Assembly: GCA_011799875.1 (NCBI GenBank)
Contig: CM022297.1
Location: 363,138,921 to 363,202,920, forward strand
DNA from: Thinopyrum elongatum
Lineage: Eukaryota > Streptophyta > Magnoliopsida > Poales > Poaceae
DNA: 64,000 nt
Direction: 5' to 3'
Both the position numbers and the translations under genes were made by a program. Shown in pieces: positions 44,226 through 57,000 of this stretch. Every line of letters begins with the position of its first letter. Position 1 is the first letter of the stretch. Below the pieces are notes generated by a model, which was not told the DNA's origin, made no database searches, and saw only the letters and a list, made by a program, of their open reading frames with translations.

Positions 44226-45048
44226 TAGTTAAAAATTTGCTGGAACCCCTTAAACCTTAAAAATAAAGAAAATGGAATCTCATAACGCCACCCATTATTA
44301 TATGAAACTCGTGTTAAATTATAGTGTATGTATGTGTGTTATGGTGCATATTTTAATATTCTTAAATATGTTGAGACAGATACACACTATGTGAATCAAC
44401 TAATTTGTCGTCAGTGGAACTCTTTGCCGTCAGCTTTTCATCGGGGTTGACGGTAACGACCACTTCGCCGTCTGTAAAAAAATATAGACAACAAAGCGTG
44501 ACTTGGAGTGTTGGGCTGAGACCAACCAATTGCGTGTAAATCACCATGAGGCATTTAATAAAGAATCCCAAAAAATAAAAATAAAAAACCTTGCTGGTTA
44601 ACCCTTTACATAATTCTCCGATCTAAGCAGCACAAAAATAAAAATAAAAAAGGAGACCAATCCACTGCTGGCATAGTATATGTGTATGTGTATATGTTTT
44701 TTTTAACTGATATGTATATAGTTTTCCCTGAAGCTACTGTTCAAAAGTAAGTACTATTCAGAACTAATTACTATTTATGCATGATTACTGTTTGAACTTG
44801 GTTACTGTTTACATATGATTACTGTTCATGAGAGGGGATGTTGTTCACTGGATGGCTACGTGGCACTGGGCTGAACAGTAAAATGTATAATAGACAGCAA
44901 AAAAAATTCTAAAAAAAGAAGAAAAAGAGAAAGCTTCCCGCTTTAGTATTGTTACTTACTAGTCCGTACCCAAACCGCCCAAGAGGGTAACGTGATCACA
45001 CCGAAACGCGTTCTGTCATCAACAGATCCGAGTTCGAGCCCATGGATA
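44226..45048. other. Unassigned stretch with a CACTA-like word cluster
   Basis: At 44400-44475 the words CTTTGCCGTCAGC, GACGGTAACGACC and TTCGCCGTC resemble subterminal repeats of grass CACTA transposons, but no CACTA terminus was found. At 44745-44850, TACTGTT-type words recur. No gene is seen. Confidence 0.25.
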
Positions 45049-46501
45049 TTTTTTTTCGTGAATACGCATTGTTGCGTATCATTTCATTGATAGGTGGAGA
45101 GAACATACAGGGTGCCGCTCGAGGGGGCGTACACGCATCGGCGTCCCCAGGAGCATGGCATGAGCATGTTGGAGGTTGCTCAGCCTCGGTACAATCGTTC
45201 TAGACTACAGGGATCATTAGCGCTAATCCTTGAGCTCCAGCTTTAGACCAAAGCCGGGCCTCCTCCTTGATAGTGTGGACAAGGACGTCGGTAGATGGCC
45301 GGAGGTCGTCGAAGAGAGCGGTGTTTCGATGCTTCCAGATGCTCCAAGCGGTGAGGGCTATAAGGGAGTTGAGGCCTTTTCGCAGACTTGTCGGAGAAGC
45401 GGCGAGCGAGGCAGACCACCACGGGAAGAAGGACGCGTCGGCGCTTGGCAGAAGCATCGGGAGGCAACACCAGGATAATATCTCATGCCAGGTGATCTTC
45501 GAGAAGACGCATTTAACGAGCAGGTGATCAATGGTCTCAAACTCCTGGCCGCACAACTTGCATAGAGGGTCGTGAGGTAACCCGTGGCGCGCTCTTTGTT
45601 CCGCAGTCCAGCAGCGGTCCAGGGAGACTAACCAGAGAAAAAACTTGGCGTTCGTCGGTGCCCAACACTTCCAAATGGGCCGCCAATTAGGAGCGGTGGT
45701 GAGCCGAGGAATAGGGCTCTGTAAGCGGAGGTAGCCGTATATTTCCCGTTCTGGGTCCACTTCCAAGAGATCTTGTCAGGCACGTCGGAGAGCTCAATCT
45801 GCTGAATACGCCGCCACAGACCAAAGTACTCGATCGTGGCGGACGGTCCCAGGGAGCCATGGATGTCGCGGATCCAGGTCCGGTCAGTGATCCCGTCGCG
45901 CACCGATCTGTTGCATCTGCGCCTGCGCGGAATGTGAAGTAGGAGTGTCGGCGCGATCTCGGCAACGGACTGACCCTAGATGCAATGATCGGACCAGAAC
46001 TGACAAGTCCGGCCATCGCCTAGGGTCCAGGTCATGGAAGCGCGAAAGAACTGGCTGGTCTCCTCGTCTCTGGGGAGCTATAGATGATTCCATGGGTGAT
46101 CGGGATCAGTGGCCTGTAGCCATAGCCAACGCGCTCGAAGAGCGATGCCAGTGCGGTGGAGGTCACGCACGGCCAGGCCTCTGAGCTCCAGTGGTCTAGA
46201 GATCCTCGGCCAACTGACGAGGCAGTAGCCGGCCTTGGCGTCCTTGCGCCCATGCCACAGAAAGTCCCGCACGACTCTGGTGATTTTCTTGAGAATTGGA
46301 GGGTTTATGGTCATGGTGGGCAAGATGTGCACCGGCATGGCCATGAGCACGTGTCGGACAAGAGCAAGTCTCTCGGCCCGTGAGAGTAGGATAGCTTTCC
46401 AGGTAGCAAGCTTCTTGATCAATCGGTCCACCAACGAGAGGAGCACCGAGGCATGGATCTTGTGGATCGATAATGGTAGGCCGAGGTAGGGGATGGGAAA
46501 A
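45049..46501 (-). mobile_element. LINE (non-LTR retrotransposon), 5'-truncated
   Basis: A T8 run at 45049-45056 is the poly(A) tail on the minus strand. Upstream on that strand lies the C-terminal end of a LINE polymerase. The other end at 46501 is set by a copia LTR that starts at 46502. No target duplication could be identified. Confidence 0.75.
45200..46446 (-). pseudogene. LINE reverse transcriptase C-terminus with zf-RVT domain
   Basis: From 46446 the reading gives thumb-region text typical of plant LINEs (LATWKAILLSRAERLALVRH, FLWHGRKDAKAGYCLVSWPR, GLAVRDL), up to a stop at 46078. After frame changes, DKISWKWTQNGKYTATSAYR (within 45628-45903) and then the zf-RVT zinc domain follow: WKCWAPTNAKFFLWL, CKLCGQEFETIDHLLVKC and AWSIWKHRN (45200-45766). 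The catalytic F/YxDD part lies further upstream and is absent. At least two frameshifts are present. Confidence 0.8.
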
Positions 46502-47290
46502 TGTTGGGAAACGTTGCATGGAAAACAAAAAAAAATCTACGCACATGCAAGATCTATCCATGGAGATGAATAGCAATGAGAGGGGAAAGTGTGTCTACGT
46601 ACCCTCGTAGACCGTAAGCAGAAGCGTTTAGTAACGCGGTTAATGTAGTCAAACTTCTTTGCGATCCAACCGATCAAGTACCGAACGTACGGCACCTCCG
46701 CGTTCAACACACGTTCAGCTCGGTGACATCCTCACCTTCTTGATCCAGCAAGACGGCGAAGTAGTGGATGAGTTCCGGCAGCACGACGGCATGGTGACAG
46801 TGGTGGTGATGCTATCTCCGCAGGGCCTCGCCTAAGCACTCCGAAAATATGACTGAGGGACGAAACTGTGGAGAGGGGCGCCGCACACGGCTAAGAGATT
46901 GTCGTGGTCTTGTGTGGCGCCCCTCCCTCATATATATAGGTGGGGGAGAGGGAGGCAGCCAGGAGGCGCCCCCAAGGGAGGCCGAATCCCCCTTGGGCTC
47001 CTTCCCTTGGCCGCCCCTCCCCCTTCCTTGTTTGTGCGCGGGAGGAAAGCAGGGGGAGGTGCCCCCCCTTTCCTTTCTCTCATGAGGAGGGAAAGGCAGG
47101 AGGTGCCAACCCTCCCCCTTTCCTTCCCCTAGGGCCGGCGGCCAGGGAGAGGGGCGCACCAGCCCCTTGTGGACTGGTGTGTTCCCCTCTTTGGCCCATT
47201 AAGCCCATATAGCCTCCCGGGGCTTCCCGAAACCCCTTCCGGCGATCTGATGACTACCGGTACCTCCCGAAACTCTTCCGGTATCCAAAT
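46502..47290 (-). repeat. Copia LTR fragment F, minus strand
   Basis: It starts at the LTR terminus (TGTTGGGAAACGTTGC on the plus strand) and stops where the LTR of copia G begins. It resembles the left half of the LTRs of element H. The left flank is LINE sequence (GAAAA, 46497-46501). It is the remainder of an element or solo LTR hit by copia G. Confidence 0.8.
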
Positions 47291-49039
47291 TGATGGAAAT
47301 ATGCACTAGAGACAATAATAAAATGGTTATTAATATATTTCCTTATTCATGATAAAAGGTTTATTATTCATGCTAGAATTGTATTGACCAGAAACTTAAA
47401 TACATGTGTGGATACATAAACAAATACCGTGTCCCTAGTGAGCCTCTACTAGACTAGCTCGTTGATCAAAAGATGGTTAAGGTTTCCTAACCATAGACAT
47501 GAGTTGTCATTTGATAACGGGATCACATCATTAGGAGAATGATGTGATGGACAAGACCCATCCGTTAGCTTAGCATATGATCGTTCAGTTTATTGCTACT
47601 GCTTTCTTAAATGTCAAATACATGTTCCTTCGACCATGAGATCATGCAACTCCCGGATACCGGAGGAATGCCTTGTGTGCTATAAAACATCACAATGTAA
47701 CTGGGTGATTATAAAGATGCTCTACAGGTATCTCTGAGGGTGTCTGTTGAGTTGGCATGGATCGAGATTGGGATTTGTCACTCCGTGTATCGGAGAGGTA
47801 TCTCTGGGCCCTCTCGGTAATACACATCATAAGAAGCTTGCAAGCAAAGTGACTAAGGAGTTAGTTACAAGATGATGTATTACGGAACGAGTAAAGAGAC
47901 TTGCTAGTAACGAGATTGAACTAGGTATGGAGATACCGACGATCGAATCTCGGACAAGTAACATACCGACAGACAAAGGGAATTACGTATGTTGTCATAA
48001 AGGTTCGACCGATAAAGATCTTCGTAGAATATGTAGGAACCAATATGGGCATCCAGGTTCCGCTATTGGTTATTGACCGGAGTGGTGTCTCGGTCATGTC
48101 TACATTATTTCGAACCCGTAGGGTCCGCACGCTTAACGTTCATTGACAATATAGTATTGTATGAGTTATGTGAGTTGATGACCGAATGTTGTTCGGAGTG
48201 CCGGATGAGATCATAGACATGACGAGGAGCTCCGGAATGGTCCGAAGATAAAGATTGATATATAGGATGATAGTATTTGGTCACCGGAAAGGTTTCGGAA
48301 GTACCGGGTATTTTATCGGAGTGCGAGAAGGGGTTCCGGGAGGCCACCGGCAAGCGGTGGGCCTTATGGGCCAAAGGGGGGAAGCACACCAGCCCACAAG
48401 GGGGCTAGTGCGCCTCTCCACCCCTTGCCCACGCACCAAAGAGGGAGGGAGGGAAGGGGGAGGCGCCCAAAGGCAGCCAGCCCCCCTTTCCTCCCCCCCA
48501 TGCACAAATATGGAAGGGGGGATTCGGCCAGGGCAGGCGCCCTAGGGCAGCCGCCGGCCACTTGGGGCGCCCTAGGGGCTGCCTCCCCTCCCCCCTCCAC
48601 CTATATATATGAGAGGAGGGAGAGGGGCAACACACACCATGATTCCCTAGCCGTGTGTGGCGCCCCTCTGCCTCTAGTTCGTCCTCGGTCATATTTTCGT
48701 AGTGCTCGGCGAAGCCCTGCCGAGATAGTTGTATCACCACCGTCACCACACCGTCGTGCTGCCGGAACTCATCTACTACGTCGCCCGTCTTGCTAGATCA
48801 AGAAGGCGAGGACATCATCGAGCTGAACGTGTGCTGAACGCGGAGGTGTCGTACGTTCGGTACTTGATCGAGCGGATCGTGAAGGTGCACGACTACATCA
48901 ACCGCGTTGATAAACGCTTCCGCTAAACAGTCTACGAGGGTACATAGACACACTCTCCCCTCTCATTGCTATGCATCTTCATGGATACACTTGCGTGTGC
49001 TTAGAAATTTTTTTGTTTTCCATGCAACGTTTCCTAACA
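47291..49039 (+). repeat. 5' LTR of copia G (1749 bp)
   Basis: It starts TGATGGAAATATGCAC, ends TTTCCTAACA and is followed by the primer-site-like TGGCATCATGAGCC at 49041. A TATA box lies at 48601-48610. Confidence 0.9.
48601..48610 (+). promoter_or_regulatory. TATA box in copia G LTR
   Basis: CTATATATAT lies after a GC-rich stretch, as in the other copia LTRs. Confidence 0.4.
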
Positions 49040-50311
49040 GTGGCATCATGAGCCAGGTCTATGCGTAGATGATATGCACGAGTAGAACACAAAGAGTTGT
49101 GGGCGGTGATAGTCATACTGCTTACCACCAACGTCTTATTTTGATTCAGTGGTACTGTGGGATGAAGCGACCCGGACCAACCTTACATGTCCACGCACAT
49201 GAGACCGGTTCCACCGACTGACATGCAACTTGTTTTGCATAAAGGTGGCTGGCGGGTGTCTGTTTCTCCTACTTTAGTTGAATCGAATTTGACTACGGCC
49301 AGTCCTTGAAGAAGGTTAAAACAGCAAACTTGATAAATCACCGTTGTGGCTTTTACGTAGTTAAGAACGGTTCTTGCTAGAAGCCCGTAGCAGCCACGTA
49401 AAACTTGCAACAACAAGGTAGAGGACGTCTAACTTTTTTTTGCAGGGCATGTTGTGATGTGATATGGTCAAGACGTGATGTGATATACGTTGTTGTATGA
49501 GATGATCATGTTTTGTAATATCGACAACCGGCAGGAGCCTCAGGGTTGTCTCTTAATTATTGTATGAAATGCAAACGCCATGTAATTGCTTTACTTTATC
49601 GCTATGCGTTAGCAATAGTTGTAGAAGAAATAGTTGGCGAGATGACCCCGACGCAATGATGGAGATCAAGGTGTCGAGCCGGTGACGATGGAGGCCATGT
49701 CGATGCTTTGGAGATGGAGATCAAAAGCACAAGATGATGATGGCCATATCATGTCACATATTATGATTGCATGTGATGTTTATCCTTTATGCATCTTATT
49801 TTGCTTAGAACGATGGTAGCATTATAAGATGACCCCTTCACTTAATTTCAAGATAAAGTGTTCTCCCTGAGTATGCACCGTTGCCAAAGTTCATCGTTTC
49901 GAAGCACCACGTGATGATCGGGTGTGATAGACTCTACGTTCACATACAACGGGTGTAAGACAGTTTTGCACATGCAGAATACTTGGGTTAAACTTCACGA
50001 GCCTAGCATGTACAGACATGGTCTCGGAACACTGGAGACCGAAAGGTCGAACGTGAGTCATATAGTATATATGATCAACATAGAGATGTTCATCATTGAT
50101 GACTACCCCATCTCACGTGATGATCGGACATGGGTTAGGTGATTTGGATCATGTATCACATAGATAACTTGAGGGATGTTAATTTAAGTGGGAGTTCATT
50201 AGTAATTTGATTAATTGAACTTAAATTTATCATGAACTTAGTCTTAATAGTTTTTGCATATCTATGTTGTAGATCAATAGCTCGCAATATAGCTCCCCTA
50301 TTTTTTATATG
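49040..50311 (+). other. Primer site and untranslated leader of copia G
   Basis: The leader is similar to those of C1, C2, D and H. No coding sequence is seen. Confidence 0.7.
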
Positions 50312-52276
50312 TTCCTACAGAAAATTAAGTTGAAAGATGATAGTAGCAATGATGCGGACTGGGTCCGTGATCTGAGGATTATCCTTATTTCTGCACAGAA
50401 GAATTATGTCCTTGATGCACCGCTAGGTGACAGACCTATTGCAGGAGCAGATACAGACGTTATGAACGTTTGGCAAGCTTGATATGATGACTACTTAATA
50501 GTTTAGTGCGCCATGCTTTACGGCTTAGAATCCGAACTTCAAAAACATTTTGAACGCCACGGAGCATATGAGATGTTCCAAGAGCTGAAATTGGTATTTC
50601 AAACTCATGCCCGTGTCGAGAGGTATGAGACCTCTGACAAGTACTTTGCCTACAAGATGGAGGAGAATAGCTCAGCCAGTGATCATGTGCTCAGAATGTC
50701 TGGGTACTACAATCGCTTGAATCAAGTGGGAGTTAATCTTCCAGATAAGATAGTGATTGACAAAGTTCGCTAGTCACTATCACCAAGCTACTAGAACTTC
50801 GTGATGAACTATAATATGCAAGGGATGATGAAAACGATTCCCGATCTCTTTGCGATGCTGAAATCGGCGAAGGTAGAAATCAAGAAAGAGCATCAAGTGT
50901 TGATGGTTAAGCAAGACCAGTAGTTTCAAGAAAAAGGGCAAGGGAAAGAAAGGGAACTTCAAGAAGAATGGCAAGCAAGTTGCCACTCCTATGAAGAAGC
51001 CCAAAGTTGGACCTAAGCCTGAAACTAAGTGCTTCTACTGCAAAGGGAATGGTCACTAGAAGCAGAACTTCCCCAATTACTTGGCGGATAAGAAGGATGG
51101 CAATGTGAACAAAGGTATATTTGATATACATGTTATTGATGTGTGCCTTACTAGTATTCGTAGTAGCCCCTGGGTATTTGATACCGGTTCAGTTGCTAAG
51201 ATTAGTAAGTCGAAACAGGAGTTGCAGAATAAACGGATCCTAGTAAAGGGCGAGGTGACGATGTGTGTTGGAAGTGTTTCCAAGATTGATATGATCACCA
51301 TCGCACACTCCCTCTACCTTCGAGATTAGTGTTAAGCCTAAATAAATGTTATTTGGTGTTTGCGTTGAGTATGAACATGATTAGATCATGTTTATTGCAA
51401 TAAGGTTATTCATTTAATTCAGAGAACAATTGTTGTTCTGTTTACATGAATAAAACCTTCTATGGTCATACACCCAATGTGAATGGTTTATTGAATCTCG
51501 ATCGTAGTGATACACATATTCATAATATTGATGCCGAAAGATGCAAAGTTGATAATGATAGTGCAACATACTTGTGGCACTGCCGTTTAGGTCATATTGG
51601 TGTAAAGCGCATGAAGAAACTCCATGTGGATGAACTTTTGGAATCACTTGATTATGAACCATTTGATACTTGCGAACCATGCCTCATGGACAAGATGACT
51701 AAAACTCCGTTCTCCGGAACAATGGAGTGAGCTAATGACTTATTGGAAATAATACATACCGATGCATGCGGTCCAATGAGTGTTGAGGCACGTGGCGGGT
51801 ATCGTTATTTTCTAACCTTTACAGATGATTTGAGTAGGTATGGGTATATCTACTTGATGAAACACAAAGTCTGAAACATTTGAAAAGTTCAAAGAATTTC
51901 AGAGTGAAGTAGAGAATCATCGTAACAAGAAAATAAAGTTTCTATGAGCTGATCGCGGAGGCGAATATTTGAGTTACGAGTTTTGCCTTCATTTAAGAAA
52001 ATGTGGAATTGTTTCACAACTCACGCCACCTGGAACACCACAGCGTAATGATGTGTGTGAACGTCATAACCGTACTTTATTAGATATGGTGCGTTTTATG
52101 ATGTATCTTACCGATTTACCACTATCGTTTTGGGGTTATGCATTAGAGACAACCACATTCACGTTAAATAGGGCACTGTCTAAATCCGTTGAGACGACAT
52201 CGTATGAACTATGGTTTGGCAAGAAACCTAAGCTGTCGTTTCTTAAAGTTTGGGGTTGCGACACTTATGTCAAAAG
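50312..52276 (+). pseudogene. Copia G gag, protease and integrase remnants
   Basis: Gag begins near FLQKIKLKDDSSNDADWV (50312). Stops follow after MNVWQA and after DDYLIV, and Gag ends early at 50773 after DKIVIDKVR. The knuckle CFYCKGNGH is followed by a stop where relatives read tryptophan (about 51057). The pre-integrase box LWHCRLGHIGVKRMKKL and CEPCLMDKMTKTPFSG are in 51446-51730, with a stop after TME. The integrase core continues in other frames, including GTPQRNDVCERHNRTLLDMV (52029-52088). Element H cuts it after GCDTYVK. Confidence 0.8.
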
Positions 52277-54049
52277 TGTTGGGAAATGTTGCATGGAAAA
52301 CAAAAAAAAAATCTACGCACACGCAGTGATCTATCCATGGAGATGCATAGCAACGAGGAGGAGAGTGTGTCTACGTACCCTCGTAGACCGTAAGCGGAAG
52401 CGTTTCACAACGCGGTTGATGTAGTCGAACTTTCTTCGCGATCCAACCAATCAAGTACCGAACGTACGACACCTCCGCGTTCAGCACACGTTCAGCTCGG
52501 TGACGTCCGCGCCTTCTTGATCCAGTAAGACGGCGAGGTAGTGGATGAGTTCCGACAGCATGACGGCATGGTGATGGTGACGGTGAAGTGATCTCCATAG
52601 GGCTTCGCCTAAGCACTACGAAAATATGACCGGGGGTGTAAACGGTGGAGGGGGCGCCGCACACGGCTTGGCAATTGTCTGTTGTGCGCTAGGCGCCCCC
52701 CTCCCACATATATATAGGTGGGAGGGAGGGAGGAGCAGCCAAGGGGGGCACCCAAGTAGGAGGAATCCTACTTGGGGTCTCTCCCAAGCCGCGCCCCCCC
52801 TTTCCTTATTTGGAGCGCGGGAGGAAGGAAGGAGGAGGTGGCGCCCCCCCCCCCCCCTTTCCTTTCTCTCCTGAGGAGGGAAAGGCGGGAGGGGCCACCC
52901 CTCCCCTTTCCTTCCCCTAGGGCCAGCCAGCCAAAGGAAGGGGCGCACCATCCCCCTTGTGGGCTGGTCTGTCCCCTCCTTTGGCCCATAAGGCCCATAA
53001 CTTGCCGGGGGTGCCCGGAACCCCTTCCGGTGACCCGATAACTTCCCGGTACGTCCCGAAACACTTCCGGTGTCCAAATACCATCGTCCTATATATCAAT
53101 CTTTACCTCTCGACCATTTCGAGACTCCTCGTCATGTCCGTGATCTCATCCGGGACTCCGAACAACATTCGGTCACCAAATCATATAACACTATATCGTC
53201 AACAAGCGTTAAGCGTGCGGACCCTACGGGTTCGAGAACTATGTAGACATGACCGAGACACCTCTCTGGTCAATAACTAATAGAGGAACCTGGATGCCCA
53301 TATTGGCTCCTACATATTCTACGAAGATCTTTATCGGTCGAACCGTTATGACAACATACGTAATTCCCTTTGTCCATCGGTATGTTACTTGCCCGAGATT
53401 CGATCGTCGGTACCTTCATACCTAGTTCAATCTCGTTACCGGCAAGTCTCTTTACTCATTCAGTAATACATCATCTCGTGACTAACTCCTTAGTCATTTG
53501 CTTGCAAGCTTATGATGTGTATTATCGAGAGGGCCCAGAGATACCTCTCCGATACTCGGAGTGACAAATCCTAGTCTCGATCTATGCCAACTCAACAAAC
53601 ACCTTCGGAGATACCTGTAGAGCATCTTTATGATCACCCAGTTACGTTGTGACGTTTGATAGCACACAAGGCATTCCTCCGGTATTCGGGAGTTGCATAA
53701 TCTCATAGTCGAAGGAATATGTATTTGACATGAAGAAAGCAATAGCAATAAAACTGAACGATCATTATGCTAAGTTAACGGATGGGTCTTGTCCATCACA
53801 TCATTCTCCTAATGATGTGATCCCGTTATCAAATGACAACACATGTCCATGGTTAGGAATCCTTAACCATCTTTGATCAACGAGCTAGTCTAGTAGAGGC
53901 TTACTAGGGACACAGTATTTGTTTATGTATTCACACATGTATTTAAGTTTCCGATCAATACAATTCTAGCATGAATAATAAACCTTTATAATGAATAAGG
54001 AAATATAAAATAACAACTTTATTATTGCCTCCAGGGCATATTTCCTTCA
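52277..54049 (-). repeat. 3' LTR of copia H (1773 bp)
   Basis: On the minus strand it starts TGAAGGAAATATGCCC and ends CCCAACA. The purine tract GCAAGTGCGAGAC (minus strand) adjoins it at 54050. A C-rich run (about 52845-52857) and a TATA box (52708-52716) lie inside. Confidence 0.93.
52708..52716 (-). promoter_or_regulatory. TATA box in the 3' LTR of copia H
   Basis: TATATATAGG on the plus strand reads as CCTATATATA on the minus strand. In a 3' LTR it could drive outward transcription into copia G. Confidence 0.35.
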
Positions 54050-54082
54050 GTCTCGCACTTGCTCTAGAGTCAATAATATAGA

Positions 54083-57000
54083 TTACATTGCAATGAATCT
54101 AACACCCATGGAGTCTTGGTGCTGATCGTGTTTTTCTAACGGAAGAGGCTTAGCCAACGGGTCTGCTACATTCAGATCCGTATGTATCTTGCAAATTTCT
54201 ATGTCTCCATCCTTGACTTGTTCACAAATGGAGTTGAAGCATCTCTTGATGTGTTTGGTTCTCTTGTTAAACCTGGATTCCTTCGCCAAGGCAATCGCTC
54301 CAGTGTTGTCACAAAAGATTTTCATTGGACCCGATGCACTAGGTATTACACCCAGATCGGATATGAACTCCTTCATCCAGACTCCTTCATTTGCTGCTTC
54401 CGAAGCAGCTATGTACTCCGCTTCACATGTAGATCCCGCCACGACACTCTGCTTGGAACTGCACCAACTGACAGCTCCACCATTCAATATAAATACCTAT
54501 CCGGTTTGTGACTTAGAGTCATCTGGATCAGTGTCAAAGCTAGCATCGACGTAACCATTTACGACGAGCTCTTTGTCACCTCCATAAACGAGAAACATAT
54601 CCTTGGTCCTTTTCAGGTACTTCAGGATGTTCTTGACCGATGTCCAGTGATCCACTCCTGGATTACTTTGGTACCTCCCTGCCAAACTTATGGCAAGGCA
54701 CACATCAGGTCTGGTACACAGCATAGCATATATGATAGAACCTATGGCTGAGGCATAGGGAATGACTTTCATTTTTTCTCTACCTTCTGCACTGGTCGGG
54801 CATTGAGTCTGACTCAACTTCACACCTTGTAACACAGGCAAGAACCCTTTCTTTGACTGATCCATTTTGAACTTTTTCAAAACTTTTTCAAGGTATGTGC
54901 TTTGTGAAAGTCTTATTAAGCATCTCGATCTATCCCTATAGATCTTGATGCCCAATATATAAGCAGCTTCACCGAGGTCTTTCATTGAAAAACTCTTATT
55001 CAAGTATCCTTTTATGCCATCCAGAAATTCTATATCATTTCCAATCAACAATATGTCATCTACATATAATATCAGAAATGCTAAAGAGCTCCCACTCACT
55101 TTCTTGTAAATACAGGCTTCACCGAAAGTCTGTATAAAACCATATGCTTTGATCACCTCATCAAAGCGTATATTCCAACTCCGAGATGCTTGGACTAGTC
55201 AATAGATAGATCGCTGGAGTTTGCACACTTTGTTAGCACCTTTAGGATCGACAAAACCTTCTGGTTGCATCATATACAACTCTTCTTTAAAAAATCCATT
55301 AAGGAATGCAGTTTTGACGTCCATTTGCCAGATTTCATAATCATAAAATGCGGCAATTGCTAACATGATTCGAACGGACTTAAACATCGCTACGGGTGAG
55401 AAAGTCTCATCGTAGTCAACCCCTTGAACTTGTCGAAAACCTTTTGCGACAAGTCGAGCTTTGTAGACAATAACATTACCATCAGCGTCAGTCTTCTTCT
55501 TGAAGATCCATTTATTCTCTATGGCTTGCCGATCATCGGGCAAGTCCACCAAAGTCCACACTTTGTTCTCATACATGGATCCTATCTCAGATTTCATGGC
55601 CTCAAGCCATCTGTCGGAATCTGGGCTCATCATAGCTTCTTCATAGCTCGTAGGCTCGCCTTGGTCTAGTAACATGACTTCCAGGACAGGATTATCATAC
55701 CACTCTGGTGCGGATTGTGCTCTGGTCGACCTATGAGGTTCAGTAGTAACTTGATCTGAAGTTTCATGATCATCATCATTAGCTTCCTCTCTAGTTGGTG
55801 TAGGCATCACGGGAATGGTTTTCTGTGATGTGCTACTTTCCAATTTGAGAGAAGGTACAATTACCTCATCAAGTTCTACTTTCCTCCCACTCACTTCTTT
55901 CGAGAGACACTCCTTCTCTAGAAAGGACCCATTCTTAGCAACAAAGATCTTGCCTTCGGATCTGTGGTAGAAGGTGTACCCAATTGTTTCCTTAGGGTAT
56001 CCTATGAAGACGCACTTCTCCGATTTAGGTTCGAGCTTATCAGGCTGAAGCCTTTTGACATAAGCGTTGCATCCCTAAACTTTAAGAAATGACAGCTTAG
56101 GTTTCTTGCCAAACCATAGTTCATACGGTGTTGTCTCAACGGATTTAGACAGTGCCCTATTTAATGTGAATGCGGCTGTCTCTAATGCATAACCCCAAAA
56201 CGATTGTGGTAAATCGGTAAGAGACATCATAGAACACACCATATCTAATAAAGTACGGTTACGACGTTCGGACACACCATTACACTATGGTGTTCCAGGT
56301 GGCGTGAGTTGTGAAACTATTCCACATTGTTTTAAATGAAGGCCAAACTCGTATCAAATATTCGCCTCCATGATCAGATCGTAGAAATTTTATTTTCTTG
56401 TTACGATGATTCCTTACTTCACTCTGAAATTCTTTGAACTTTTCAAATGTTTTAGACTTGTGTTTCATTAAGTAGATATACCCATATCTGCTCAAATCAT
56501 CTGTGAAGGTCAGAAAATAACGATACCCACCGCGTGCTTCAATACCCATCGGACCGCATACATCGGTATGTATTATTTCCAATAAGTCATTAGCTCGCTC
56601 CATTGTTCCAGAGAACGGAGTTTTAGTCATCTTTCCCATGAGGCATGGTTCGCAAGTATCAAATGATTCATAATCAAGTGATTCCAAAAGCCCATCTGTA
56701 TGGAGTTTCTTCATGCGCTTTACACCAATATGACCTAAACGGCAGTGCCACAAGTATGTTGCACTATCATTATCAACTTTGCATCTTTTGGCATAAATAT
56801 TATGAATATGTGTATCACTACAATCGAGATTCAACAAGAATTGACCACTCTTCAAGGGTGCATGACCATAGAAGATATTATTCATATAAATAGAACAACC
56901 ATTATTCTCTGACTTAAATGAATAACCGTCTCGCAATAAGCAAGATCCAGATATAATGTTCATGCTCAACGCGGGCACCAAATAACAATTATTCAGGTCT

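Larger units (their letters stand above)
47291..52276 (+). mobile_element. Copia retrotransposon G, 5' part (resumes at 61063)
   Basis: The 5' LTR (47291-49039), leader, gag, protease and integrase are present. The copy is interrupted at 52276 by element H and continues at 61063 with the expected next codons of the integrase-to-reverse-transcriptase linker. It inserted into LTR fragment F; the left target site would be CAAAT (47286-47290). Confidence 0.85.

Noticed and set aside
44400..44475. Possible CACTA transposon
   Set aside because: The TTTGCCGTC-type words are suggestive, but no CACTA terminus, target duplication or transposase was found, so it is not called as an element.
45020..45042. 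GAGTTCGAGCC resembling a tRNA B box, possible tRNA or SINE
   Set aside because: No matching A box or foldable cloverleaf could be seen upstream, and the adjacent T8 run is better explained as the LINE tail.
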